Assembly: GCF_026341855.1 (NCBI RefSeq)
Contig: NZ_JAPENW010000001.1
Location: 186,001 to 250,000 of the forward strand
Direction of reading: 5' to 3'
From: Streptomyces sp. NBC_00568
Lineage (GTDB): Bacteria > Actinomycetota > Actinomycetes > Streptomycetales > Streptomycetaceae
Length of the DNA stretch: 64,000 bases
Positions 27,028-35,692 of this stretch are shown piece after piece. The position numbers and the translations under genes are program-made. Position 1 is the stretch's first letter, and each line of letters opens with the position of its first letter. Under the pieces are notes generated by a model that made no database searches, was not told the origin of the DNA, and saw only the letters and a list, made by a program, of their open reading frames with translations.

Positions 27028-27842
27028 CGGACATCCCGCCCGAACCGGTCAGGCCGAGCATGTGGAGAAGCCTCCCCCTGCGGGTGCTGTTCGTGGCCGC
27101 GCTCCCGGTGCTGCTGATCGCCGTCTGGTGGCTCGCCTCGGACGGCAGCACCAATGTCTACTGGCCGCCGCTGCGCACGATCCTCAACACGTTCCCCGAC
27201 GTCTGGACGCGCGACCGGCTCCACGCCGACCTGGTGCCCAGCCTGCTGCGGCTGCTCGCCGGCTACGCGTCGGCGGCGGTCGTGGGTGTCGCCCTCGGCA
27301 CGGTCATCGGCTCGTACCGGAAGGTGCGGGCGGTGTGCGAACCGGTCCTGGAGTTCCTGCGGGCGGTGCCGCCGCCGGTCCTCGTTCCGGTCATCATGCT
27401 GTTCGCGGGCATCGGGGACACGATGAAGATCGTCGTGATCGCGAGCGGCTGCGTCTGGCCGATCCTGCTGAACACGGTCGAGGGAGTGCGCGCCGTCGAC
27501 TCCGTGATGTCCGAGACGGCCCGCTCGTACGGCATCACCGGACCGGCCCGGATACGCGCCGTCGTCCTGCCGTCGGCGAGTCCGCAGATCTTCGCGGGCC
27601 TGCGCCAGGCGCTGTCCATCGGGATCATCCTGATGGTCATCAGCGAGATGTTCGCGGCCAGCAACGGACTCGGCTTCACCATCGTGCAGTTCCAGCGCGG
27701 CTTCGCGATCCCCGACATGTGGACCGGAATCCTCGTCCTCGGCCTGCTCGGCTTCGTCCTCTCGGTCGTCTTCCAGCTGGTCGAGCGCCGGGTGCTCGGC
27801 TGGTACCACGGTCTTCGGGACTCCTCCCGGCGGTCCTCGTGA
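27024..27842 (+). CDS. ABC transporter permease (SsuC/TauC type), second
   Basis: A 272-residue paralogue of the preceding permease with the EAA-type loop SETARSYGITGPARIRAVVLP (about 167-187) and the following NGLGFTIV. The first helix is at about 15-35. GGAGG lies before the GTG start, which overlaps the upstream stop. Two different permeases suggest a heterodimeric channel. Confidence 0.88.
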   Translation: MTDIPPEPVRPSMWRSLPLRVLFVAALPVLLIAVWWLASDGSTNVYWPPLRTILNTFPDVWTRDRLHADLVPSLLRLLAGYASAAVVGVALGTVIGSYRKVRAVCEPVLEFLRAVPPPVLVPVIMLFAGIGDTMKIVVIASGCVWPILLNTVEGVRAVDSVMSETARSYGITGPARIRAVVLPSASPQIFAGLRQALSIGIILMVISEMFAASNGLGFTIVQFQRGFAIPDMWTGILVLGLLGFVLSVVFQLVERRVLGWYHGLRDSSRRSS

Positions 27843-27862
27843 CGTTCGCGAAAGGGCGGTCC

Positions 27863-28675
27863 ATGCACGCGTCTTTGGTCGTATCCGGCCTGCGGAAGGT
27901 CTACGAGGGGTCAGGGCGCAGGGTGGAGGCGGTCCGGGACCTCACCTTCACGGTGGACGCGGGTGAACTCGTCTGTCTGGTCGGCCCGTCGGGCTGCGGC
28001 AAGACCACACTGCTGAAGTGCATGGGCGGTCTGCTGACCCCGACTTCGGGCGAGGTGCTGCTCGCGGGCCGGCGGGTGAGCGGCCCGCCGCCCGGCATGG
28101 CGTTCGTGTTCCAGGAGTACGGGCGCAGCCTGTTCCCCTGGATGCGGGTCGGCGAGAACGTCGAACTGCCTCTGAGGCAGAAGAAGCTGAGCAGGACGCG
28201 GCGGCGGGAGCTGGTCGCCGACGCGCTGGAGTCCGTCGGCCTGGCCGATGCCGCGGGGGCCTATCCGTGGCAGCTGTCCGGCGGGATGCAGCAGCGGGTC
28301 GCCATCGCGCGGGCCCTCGCGTACGAGCCCGAGGTCCTGCTCATGGACGAGCCGTTCGCGGCCGTCGACGCGCAGACCCGCGCCGATCTGGAGGACCTGG
28401 TGCGCCGGCTGTGGCGGCAGCGCGGCATCACGATCCTGTTCGTGACCCATGACATCGACGAGGCCGTCTATCTGGGCGAGCGGGTGCTGATCCTCTCGGC
28501 CTCCCCCACCGTCGTGCAGGAGCAGCTGAAGGTCGATCTCCCGGAGGAGAGGGACCAGTTGCACACCCGGGTCGCCCCGCGCTTCGCAGAGTTACGGACC
28601 CATGTGTACGAGCAGATCCAGGCGGCGAAGCGCGGGGAGCCGGTCACGAAGACGGACACGCCTCCACCTCGCTGA
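27863..28675 (+). CDS. ABC transporter ATPase (SsuB/TauB type)
   Basis: A 270-residue ATPase: Walker A GPSGCGKTTL (about 41-50), Q-loop FQEYGRSLFPW, signature LSGGMQQR, Walker B VLLMDEPF, and the H-loop THD. It powers the two permeases upstream. The ATG at 27863 has AAAGGG upstream; a GTG at 27839 that overlaps the previous stop is an in-frame alternative, in keeping with the operon's habit of coupled starts. Confidence 0.9.
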   Translation: MHASLVVSGLRKVYEGSGRRVEAVRDLTFTVDAGELVCLVGPSGCGKTTLLKCMGGLLTPTSGEVLLAGRRVSGPPPGMAFVFQEYGRSLFPWMRVGENVELPLRQKKLSRTRRRELVADALESVGLADAAGAYPWQLSGGMQQRVAIARALAYEPEVLLMDEPFAAVDAQTRADLEDLVRRLWRQRGITILFVTHDIDEAVYLGERVLILSASPTVVQEQLKVDLPEERDQLHTRVAPRFAELRTHVYEQIQAAKRGEPVTKTDTPPPR

Positions 28676-28815
28676 GCCGGCCGGCCAGCCAGCAAGGTGT
28701 TCGCGGTGGCGTTCAGCCGCAGGTAGCGCAGGCCCGTACCGGCCGCAGGGCGACGGTGACCGTGTGCTGATCCCTTCGAGGTGGGGGTGGGCACACGGTG
28801 TCCGGTCCGTTCGTC

Positions 28816-30417
28816 TCAGGCGCGCAGCCATACCGCCGTGTCCGGCGGGAGGAACCCGTCGGCGTCCAACGGGCCGCTGCCGAGCAGGAGTTCGGAGTGC
28901 TCCGGCAGCTCGACCGGGCCGTCGGCCAGATTGACGACGCACCGCAGACCGTCCGTACGGGCGAAAGCGAGGACGCCCTCCGGTGCGGGGAGCCAGCTGA
29001 GGGGGCCGTCGCCGAAACCCGGTTCGGTGCGGCGGATGCGGAGCGCGGCACGGTAGAGGCTCAGCATCGAGGCGGGGTCCTCGGACTGGCGGTCGGCGGC
29101 GTGGGCGGGCCAGCCGGCCGGTTGCGGCAGCCAGGGGTCGCCGCCGAATCCGGCGTACGGCGCCTCGGCGGCCCAGGGCAGCGGGACCCGGCAGCCGTCG
29201 CGGCCCGGGTCCGAGCCGCCGGAGCGGAAGTGCATCGGGTCCTGGATGCTCTCGAGCGGCAACTCGACCTCGGGCAGCGCGAGTTCCTCCCCCTGGTAGA
29301 CGTACACGGAGCCGGGCAGGGCGAGCGAGAGCAGTGCGGCGGCGCGGGCCCGGCGGGTGCCGAGAGCCAGGTCGGTGGGCGTGCCGAAGGCCTTGGCGGT
29401 GAAGTCGAAGCCGGTGTCGGTGCGGCCGTAGCGGGTGACCGTGCGGGTCACGTCGTGGTTGCACAGCACCCAGGTGGCGGGCGCGCCCACGGGGGCGTGC
29501 TCGGCGAGGGTCTCGTCGATCGAGGTGCGCAGCCGCGCGGCGTCCCAAGGGCAGGACAGGAAGGAGAAGTTGAACGCGGTGTGCAGTTCGTCGGGGCGCA
29601 GATAGCGGGCGAAGCGCTCGGTGTCGGGGAGCCAGACCTCGCCGACGAAGACCCCGTCGTAGGCGTCGGCGACCGCCCGCCAGGAGCGGTAGATGTCGTG
29701 GAGTTCGTCGCGGTCGACGTAGGGGTTCGGGTCGCGGCCCTCGACGAAGTCGGGCAGGTCGGGGTCCTTGGCGAGCAGCGCGGCCGAGTCGATGCGCACG
29801 CCCGCCACCCCCCGCTCGAACCAGAAGCGCAGGATCTCCTCGTGCTCCTGGCGGACGGCCGGGTGGGCCCAGTTGAGGTCGGGCTGCTCGGGGGTGAAGA
29901 GGTGGAGGTACCAGTCGCCGTCGGGCAGCCGGGTCCACACCGGTTCGGCGGAGCCCGCGAACTGGGACGGCCAGTCGTTGGGCGGGAGTTCGCCGTGTTC
30001 GCCGCGGCCGGGGCGGAAGTGGAAGAGCTCGCGCTCCGGTCCGCCCGCCAGGGCCGCCCGGAACCAGGGGTGCTGGTCGGAGACGTGGTTCGGCACGATG
30101 TCGACCAGGGTGCGGATGCCCAGTTCCCGGGCCTCGGCGATCAGTTTCTCCGCCTCGGCGAGCGTCCCGAAGGCCGGGTCGATGGCGCGGTAGTCGGCGA
30201 CGTCGTAGCCGCCGTCGGCCAGGGGTGAGAGATACCAGGGGTTGAACCACAGTGCGTCCACGCCGAGTTCGGCGAGGTACGGGAGTCTGGCGCGGACGCC
30301 CGCGAGGTCGCCGGTGCCGTCGCCGTCGCCGTCCGCGAAGCTGCGGACGTACACCTGGTAGATGACGGCGGAACGCCACCACGCGGACTGATTTCGGGCA
30401 GGGCGGGGCTGTCCCAC
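28816..30417 (-). CDS. GH13 alpha-glucosidase (oligo-1,6-glucosidase type)
   Basis: A 533-residue cytoplasmic glycosidase that would split imported alpha-glucosides. It opens WWRSAVIYQVYVRSF, followed by GVDALWFNPWY and DIVPNHVSDQHPWF (conserved region I). The nucleophile Asp is in GVRIDSAA, the acid/base Glu in FVGEVWLP, and the third Asp in CNHDVTRT. A C-terminal beta domain follows. GTG at 30417 is chosen for GAAAGG nine bases upstream; GTG at 30447 is an alternative. It is the last gene of the sugar operon, 39 bases after the permease. Confidence 0.88.
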   Translation of the reverse strand: MGQPRPARNQSAWWRSAVIYQVYVRSFADGDGDGTGDLAGVRARLPYLAELGVDALWFNPWYLSPLADGGYDVADYRAIDPAFGTLAEAEKLIAEARELGIRTLVDIVPNHVSDQHPWFRAALAGGPERELFHFRPGRGEHGELPPNDWPSQFAGSAEPVWTRLPDGDWYLHLFTPEQPDLNWAHPAVRQEHEEILRFWFERGVAGVRIDSAALLAKDPDLPDFVEGRDPNPYVDRDELHDIYRSWRAVADAYDGVFVGEVWLPDTERFARYLRPDELHTAFNFSFLSCPWDAARLRTSIDETLAEHAPVGAPATWVLCNHDVTRTVTRYGRTDTGFDFTAKAFGTPTDLALGTRRARAAALLSLALPGSVYVYQGEELALPEVELPLESIQDPMHFRSGGSDPGRDGCRVPLPWAAEAPYAGFGGDPWLPQPAGWPAHAADRQSEDPASMLSLYRAALRIRRTEPGFGDGPLSWLPAPEGVLAFARTDGLRCVVNLADGPVELPEHSELLLGSGPLDADGFLPPDTAVWLRA

Positions 30418-30456
30418 GGTGCGTTGCCTTTCGTTCGAGGAGGTCACGTACAGGCG

Positions 30457-31332
30457 TCAGCCCTTGGTGCTGCCCGCGCTGATTCCGGCGATGATGTGCC
30501 GCTGGAACACCAGGAACATCACGACCATGGGGATGCTGGCGATCACCATCGCGGCGATGAGCACGGTCAGCTGGATGTTCTGCGACAACTGGACGAGGGC
30601 CACGCTGATGGGCTGCTTGTCGGTGTCGGAGAAGACCATCAGCGGCCAGAGGAAGTCCTGCCAGACGGCGACCAGGGCGAAGATCGACACGACTCCGAGG
30701 ACGGGCCGGGACATCGGCAGCACGATCGACCACAGGGTGCGCAGTTTCCCGGCGCCGTCGATCTCGGCTGCCTCCAGGACGTCGCGCGGGATCTGGTCGA
30801 AGAAGCGTTTGAGGAGATAGAGGTTGAAGGCGTTGGCGACTGCCGGCAGCCAGATGCCCAGCGGGTCGTTGAGCAGGCTGGTGTGGATGAGAGGCAGGTC
30901 GGCGACCGTCAGGTACTTCGGGACGACCAGGGCCTGCGCCGGGACCATCAGGGTGGCGAGGATGCCGCCGAGGATCACCTTGCCGAAGGCCGGCTTCAGC
31001 TTGGACAGGGCGTACGCGGCGGCGGTGCAGAGGACGAGCTGGAGGAGCCAGGCCCCCGCCGCCTGGACGACCGTGTTCCACAGGTGCGTGGGCAGGTCCA
31101 TCAGGTCCCACGCGTCGGTGTAGCCGGACAAGTGCCACTGGTCGGGTACGAGGGTCGGCGGTGTGCGCGTCACCTCGTCCGGCGACTTCATGGCGCCGGT
31201 CACCATCCAGTAGACGGGGAACAGGAAGGCCAGCGCGAACAGCAGGACGACACCGCAGAAGACGGTCCAGTAGACGGCCTTGCCGCGGGGGCGGGCCAGG
31301 GTGAGCGGGGAGACCAGGGTGCGGGTGCTCAT
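30457..31332 (-). CDS. Sugar ABC permease (MalG type)
   Basis: A 291-residue protein with six helices. The EAA loop is EAAEIDGAGKLRTLWSIVLP (about 203-222), typical of the carbohydrate CUT1 class. The ATG overlaps the stop of the MalF-like gene (ATGA), and AAGGGG lies upstream. Confidence 0.9.
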   Translation of the reverse strand: MSTRTLVSPLTLARPRGKAVYWTVFCGVVLLFALAFLFPVYWMVTGAMKSPDEVTRTPPTLVPDQWHLSGYTDAWDLMDLPTHLWNTVVQAAGAWLLQLVLCTAAAYALSKLKPAFGKVILGGILATLMVPAQALVVPKYLTVADLPLIHTSLLNDPLGIWLPAVANAFNLYLLKRFFDQIPRDVLEAAEIDGAGKLRTLWSIVLPMSRPVLGVVSIFALVAVWQDFLWPLMVFSDTDKQPISVALVQLSQNIQLTVLIAAMVIASIPMVVMFLVFQRHIIAGISAGSTKG

Positions 31333-32300
31333 GTGTCGTCCCCTTCCGAGCGGGTCAGCCGCAGGTACAGGGCGGAGAAGGTGCTGAGCAGCACGAGCAG
31401 CATGACGCTCAGCGCGCAGGCCCCTCCGAAGTCGTTGTAGAGGAAGGCGTACTTGTAGATCAGGTACAGCACCGTGACGGTCTTGTCCTCGGGTCCGCCG
31501 CCGGTGATCACGAACGGTTCCGTGAACACCTGCATGGTGGCGATGATCTGAAGGAGCATCAGCATGAGGATGATGAAGCGGGTCTGCGGGATCGTGACGT
31601 GCCGGATCCGCTGCAGGAGGCTCGCGCCGTCCAGCTCGGCCGCCTCGTACAGCTCGCCGGGGATGCTCTGGAGCGCGGCGAGGTAGATGAGGACGGTGCC
31701 GCCGAGGTTGGCCCAGGTGGCGACGATGACCAGCGAGACGAGGGCGGTGTCGGCCCCGTTGGACCAGTTCGAGGTCGGCAGGTGCAGAAAGCGCAGCGTC
31801 TCGTTGGCGAGGCCCGCTCCGGGGTCGTAGAACCACTTCCACAGCAGGGCGCTGACCACCGGCGGGATCATCACCGGCAGATAGACCACGACTCTGAAGA
31901 AGGCCTTCGCGTGCCTCAGTTCGTTGAGCACCAGCGCCATCACGAAGGGGACGGCGAAGCCGATGAGCAGGGCGAGGACCGTGAAGGTGAGGGTGTTGCG
32001 CCAGGCGGCGGTGAACTCCGGGTCGTGGAAGACCCGGGTGAAGTTGGCGGTGCCGACCCACTCACCGCCGCTGCCCGGCGTGTACTTCTGGAAGGCGATC
32101 ACGACCGCACGGATCGCCGGGTACCAGGAGAACAGCGCGAAGCAGAGCAGGCCGCCGATCAGGAAGGCGTAGGCGCGGGACTGGTCGGCCAGGCGCCGGC
32201 GCCAGGGGGGCCCGGGCCGGCGTCCCGCCGAGCGCGGCGCCTCCGGCACGCCGACGGCGGCCGGAGGGAACGCTGCGGGGGGCTTCGATGCGGTCTTCAT
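31329..32300 (-). CDS. Sugar ABC permease (MalF type)
   Basis: A 323-residue CUT1 permease with a Pro-rich cytoplasmic N-terminus (about 1-40) and six helices. The EAA loop reads EAAELDGASLLQRIRHVTIP (about 229-248). It pairs with the downstream MalG-like protein, whose start overlaps its stop, and follows the binding protein by eight bases. Confidence 0.9.
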   Translation of the reverse strand: MKTASKPPAAFPPAAVGVPEAPRSAGRRPGPPWRRRLADQSRAYAFLIGGLLCFALFSWYPAIRAVVIAFQKYTPGSGGEWVGTANFTRVFHDPEFTAAWRNTLTFTVLALLIGFAVPFVMALVLNELRHAKAFFRVVVYLPVMIPPVVSALLWKWFYDPGAGLANETLRFLHLPTSNWSNGADTALVSLVIVATWANLGGTVLIYLAALQSIPGELYEAAELDGASLLQRIRHVTIPQTRFIILMLMLLQIIATMQVFTEPFVITGGGPEDKTVTVLYLIYKYAFLYNDFGGACALSVMLLVLLSTFSALYLRLTRSEGDDT

Positions 32301-32308
32301 GAACGGTG

Positions 32309-33658
32309 TCAGCCTCGGGCCAGAATCGAGTCGATCTTGCCGGAGGCGTCCTTGAGGAGCTGGTCGATGTCGGCGTCCTTCTTGGTGAGGACCGCGGACA
32401 CGGCGCCGTCGAGGACGGAGTAGATCTGCTGGGCCTGCGGGGGCTCGATCTTCATCTGCAGGCTCTGGTTGCCGTCGAGGAAGGCCTGGTAGTTCTCCAC
32501 CGGCACGTTCGCGTTGGCCTTCTTGACCTCCTGGTCCTTGGCGTCCGCGGCGCCGGTGAACAGGCGCGGCTCGGGCAGGCCGACCGGGGCGTCGTTCTGC
32601 TTGGCGCGGGCGTAGTCACCGAGGAACCCGTCGCCGGGTGTCAGGAACATGTGCTCCAGCCACTTCAGGCCGGCCTTGATCTGCTCCGGAGTGGCCTTCT
32701 TGTTGAACATGTAGCCGTCGCCGCCGATGAGCGTGCCCTTGCCGCCGGGCATGGGCGCGAGGGCGAGGTCCTTGTAGTTCCCGCCCTTCTCCTTGACCAG
32801 GATCGGGATGTTGTCGGGCGCGGAGAGGTACATGCCGAGCTTGCCGGAACCCATCATCTGCTGGACGTCGTTGATGACCAGCAGCTGCTTGGTGCCCATG
32901 GAGTTGTCGCTCCAGCGCATGTCCTTGAGGTTCTGCAGGACCGCCTTGCCCTCGGGGCTGTCGATCGTGGACTTCTTGCCGTCCTCGCCGACGACGTTCC
33001 CGCCCTGCGAGTAGAGCTCGGCGGTGAAGTGCCAGCCGCCCTGGTTCTGGGCGCTGTAGTCCGCGTAGCCGACCGTCCCCTTGCCGAGCGCGGCTATCTT
33101 CTTGGCGTCCGCGCGCAGCTCCTCCCAGGTCGTCGGGGGCTTGTCGGGGTCGAGGCCGGCCTTCTCGAAGAGCGCCTTGTTGTAGATGAGGCCCATCGAG
33201 TAGCCGGTGCGGGGGATGCCGTAGATCTTGCCGTCGACGGTGTAGATGTCGCGCAGTTGCTGCTGGATGGTGCTGTAGCTCTTGAGGTCCTTGACGTAAC
33301 TCGTGATGTCGGCGGCCTGGTTGACGTCGACGACGTGCTTGGCGTCGGTGAAGTACGTGTAGAACACGTCCTCCATCTGGCCGCCGGCCAGCTTGGCGTC
33401 GAAGGTCTTGGGGTCCTGACACGGGAACGCGTCGTGGGCGACGACGTCGATGTCCGGGTTGGCCTTCTCGAACGCCTTGATGTCGGCTTCGAAGAACGAG
33501 CGGTCGACCTTGGCGCTCTTCGGCGGCTCGCAGTTGACCGTGATGCGGGTCTTTCCGTCGGCCGTGTCGTCGTCGCTCGAACCGCAGGCGGTGGCGGCGA
33601 GCGCGAGGGAGGACGCCATGAGCATGACGGCGGTACGGCGGAACCCGGTGCTTCTCAT
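32309..33658 (-). CDS. Sugar-binding lipoprotein (alpha-glucoside type)
   Basis: A 449-residue extracytoplasmic binding protein. The ATG at 33658 has AAAGGGG upstream. The signal peptide ends in ALAATAC, the lipid-anchored Cys at about 25. The mature protein shows the MalE-like fold: AFEKANPDIDV, YGIPRTGYSMGLIYNKALFEKAGL and a C-terminal helix set. Neighbouring MalF/MalG permeases and a GH13 glucosidase point to maltose, trehalose or other alpha-glucosides. No ATPase is encoded here; a shared MsiK-type ATPase is the usual partner in streptomycetes. Confidence 0.88.
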   Translation of the reverse strand: MRSTGFRRTAVMLMASSLALAATACGSSDDDTADGKTRITVNCEPPKSAKVDRSFFEADIKAFEKANPDIDVVAHDAFPCQDPKTFDAKLAGGQMEDVFYTYFTDAKHVVDVNQAADITSYVKDLKSYSTIQQQLRDIYTVDGKIYGIPRTGYSMGLIYNKALFEKAGLDPDKPPTTWEELRADAKKIAALGKGTVGYADYSAQNQGGWHFTAELYSQGGNVVGEDGKKSTIDSPEGKAVLQNLKDMRWSDNSMGTKQLLVINDVQQMMGSGKLGMYLSAPDNIPILVKEKGGNYKDLALAPMPGGKGTLIGGDGYMFNKKATPEQIKAGLKWLEHMFLTPGDGFLGDYARAKQNDAPVGLPEPRLFTGAADAKDQEVKKANANVPVENYQAFLDGNQSLQMKIEPPQAQQIYSVLDGAVSAVLTKKDADIDQLLKDASGKIDSILARG

Positions 33659-33740
33659 TGGTGGACCCCTTTGGGCAGGAGCGAGGAAGGCCCACGGCGG
33701 GTGTGCCGCCGTGTTCTGGCGCCGCACACTCAAGCACCGC

Positions 33741-33763
33741 CGACATCTGTCCGCAAGATGTCG
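33741..33763. promoter_or_regulatory. Inverted repeat operator candidate of the sugar operon
   Basis: CGACATCT and AGATGTCG form a perfect 8-base inverted repeat with a 7-base spacer, about 85 bases upstream of the binding-protein start. It encloses a CGCAAG half-site like those in front of the LacI gene. Confidence 0.5.
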
Positions 33764-33822
33764 CGCAGAATCTGTAATTATTTGACAGCAGAAGGGGTCT
33801 CTGCGGCGGGTGTTTGCGGCCC

Positions 33823-34821
33823 TCAGACGCGGGGCGCTTGCGCGGTGGACCCGCGCACCACCAACTCCGGTTCGAACAGCAGCTCTTCGGCGGTCACACT
33901 GCTGCCGCCGATCTGCGCGTTCAGCAGCTCCACCGCTGCGCGCCCCATCGCCTCGATCGGCTGGCGGACCGTGGTCAGCGGGGGTTCGGTGCAGTTCATG
34001 AACGCCGAGTCGTCGTATCCGACGACGGAGATCTCGCCCGGGACGCTGAGTCCCTTGCGCCGGGCGGCCCGTACGGCGCCGAGCGCGAGCGGGTCGCTGG
34101 CGCAGATGATGCCGGTCACCCCGCGGTCGAGCAGCCGGGTGGCCGCGGCCTGACCGCCCTCCAGCGAGAACATCGCCCGGGCGACGTGCTCGTCGGGCAG
34201 GTCCGGCGCGAGGGCGCGCGCCGCCGCGAGTTTGCGGCCCGACGGCATGTGGTCGCCGGGGCCGAGGACGAGCCCGATCCGCTCGTGGCCGAGCGAGTCG
34301 AGATGGCGCCAGGCCTGCTCGACGGCGACGGCGTCGTCGCAGGAGACGCAGGGGAAGCCGAGGTGTTCGATGGCCGCGTTGACCAGCACCACCGGAATGT
34401 TGCGGTCCGCGAGCTGGCGGTAGTGGTCGTGCGGCGCGTCGGCCTGCGCGTACAGACCGCCGGCGAACACCACGCCGGAGACCTGCTGCTGGAGCAGCAG
34501 TTCCACGTAGTCGGCCTCGGAGACGCCGCCCTTGGTCTGGGTGCACAGCACCGGGGTGAGGCCGAGCTGCGCGAGCGCTCCGCCGATCACCTCGGCGAAG
34601 GCCGGGAAGATCGGGTTCTGCAGCTCGGGCAGGACGAGGCCGACGAGCCGGGCGCGTTCGCCGCGCAGCTGGGTCGGCCGCTCGTAGCCGAGGACGTCGA
34701 GGGCGGAGAGCACCGCCTGCCGGGTGGAGTCGGAGACTCCCGGCTTGCCGTTGAGCACCCGGCTGACCGTGGCCTCACTGACCCCGACCTTCTTGGCCAC
34801 CTGAGCAAGTCGTCGCGTCAT
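33823..34821 (-). CDS. LacI-family repressor of the alpha-glucoside operon
   Basis: A 332-residue regulator: the HTH is RRLAQVAKKVGVSEATVSRVL with the hinge helix after NGKPGVSDSTRQ (about 3-45), then a periplasmic-binding-like effector domain (about 62-330) with VGLVLPELQNPIFP and GYDDSAF. It is upstream of the binding protein on the same strand with a separate promoter. It would repress the operon until an alpha-glucoside binds. Confidence 0.88.
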   Translation of the reverse strand: MTRRLAQVAKKVGVSEATVSRVLNGKPGVSDSTRQAVLSALDVLGYERPTQLRGERARLVGLVLPELQNPIFPAFAEVIGGALAQLGLTPVLCTQTKGGVSEADYVELLLQQQVSGVVFAGGLYAQADAPHDHYRQLADRNIPVVLVNAAIEHLGFPCVSCDDAVAVEQAWRHLDSLGHERIGLVLGPGDHMPSGRKLAAARALAPDLPDEHVARAMFSLEGGQAAATRLLDRGVTGIICASDPLALGAVRAARRKGLSVPGEISVVGYDDSAFMNCTEPPLTTVRQPIEAMGRAAVELLNAQIGGSSVTAEELLFEPELVVRGSTAQAPRV

Positions 34822-34824
34822 GTA

Positions 34825-34858
34825 CGCAAGAATAGCGCAAGAAATGCAAGCTGCTTGC
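34825..34858. promoter_or_regulatory. GCAAG-type operator cluster upstream of the LacI gene
   Basis: GCAAG occurs three times at about 34826, 34837 and 34846, the last forming GCAAG-CTG-CTTGC at 34846-34858. This resembles the CTTGC/GCAAG half-sites reported for MalR-type repressors and suggests autoregulation. Confidence 0.55.
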
Positions 34859-34898
34859 GTAGAAATTCGCCCACTTCACGCTCGCGTCGTCGGCCCCC

Positions 34899-35588
34899 TC
34901 AGGGTGCGGCCCACAGACCGCGGACATGGCCCAGGTGGCGCGTCATCACCGCGCGCACGGCGTGCTCGTCGCGGTCGAGCAGGGCGTCGAGGAGTTCCAG
35001 GTGCTCCTCGGCCGAGGCCTCCAGACGGCCCGCCTCGACCAGGGCGTTGAGCCCGTACAGGCGCGAGCGCTTGCGCAGGTCGCCGACGACCTCGATCAGA
35101 TGGGAGTTTCCCGCGAGGGCGAGCAGGCCGAGGTGGAAGCGGATGTCCGCCTCCACGTACGCGATGAGGTCACCGGCCGCCGCCGCGGTCACGATCTCCC
35201 GGGCGGCCGGACGCAACGCCTCCAGCGAGACGGGGTCCGCCGTGGTGGCCAGCTGGACGATGGTGGGGATCTCGATGAGCGAGCGGATGTGGGTGTACTC
35301 GTCGAGCTGCTTCTCGGAGACCGCCGTGACCCGGAACCCCTTGTTGGGCACCGTGTCGACCAGGCCCTCCTTGACCAGGTCGAGCATGGCCTCGCGGACC
35401 GGCGTCGCGGAGACGCCGAAGCGCGCCGCCAGCGTGGGCGCCGAGTAGACCTCGCCGGCGCGCAGTTCGCCGGCGATCAGCGCGGCGCGCAGCGCGTCGG
35501 CCACGCGCTCGCGATAGCTGCTCTTCTTGCCGCCCAGCGTGGGCAGGTCGGGAGCGGCTGAGGGTGCGCTGCTGCGCTGGGCGGCCAT
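34899..35588 (-). CDS. GntR-family (FCD) regulator of hydroxyproline catabolism
   Basis: The ATG at 35588 follows GGAG and gives 229 residues. The N-terminal winged helix has SAPTLAARFGVSATPVREAMLDL (about 48-70). The C-terminal FCD domain has the metal-type residues in DIRFHLGLLALAGN and TRHLGHV. It lies downstream of the epimerase gene on the same strand with its own upstream gap. Candidate binding sites lie at 35636, 37665 and 40617. The effector is probably a hydroxyproline pathway intermediate (inference). Confidence 0.85.
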   Translation of the reverse strand: MAAQRSSAPSAAPDLPTLGGKKSSYRERVADALRAALIAGELRAGEVYSAPTLAARFGVSATPVREAMLDLVKEGLVDTVPNKGFRVTAVSEKQLDEYTHIRSLIEIPTIVQLATTADPVSLEALRPAAREIVTAAAAGDLIAYVEADIRFHLGLLALAGNSHLIEVVGDLRKRSRLYGLNALVEAGRLEASAEEHLELLDALLDRDEHAVRAVMTRHLGHVRGLWAAP

Positions 35589-35635
35589 CGGGGTCTCCTC
35601 GTACGGGCCGGTGCGTCGTCTCGGCGCACCGGCCA

Positions 35636-35649
35636 TGTGCCATATCACG
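35636..35649. promoter_or_regulatory. Degenerate third copy of the hydroxyproline operator motif
   Basis: TGTGCCATATCACG matches TGTGACATAGTACT at 10 of 14 positions and lies 48 bases upstream of the GntR start. Confidence 0.3.
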
Positions 35650-35692
35650 TGTTACTCGGACTACCAGTATCTACGTCCCGGAGCGGGGCCGC

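Noticed and set aside
32309..34546. 745-codon frame extending the sugar-binding protein upstream
   Set aside because: The extension overlaps the LacI gene and lacks the lipoprotein signal, which starts at 33658.
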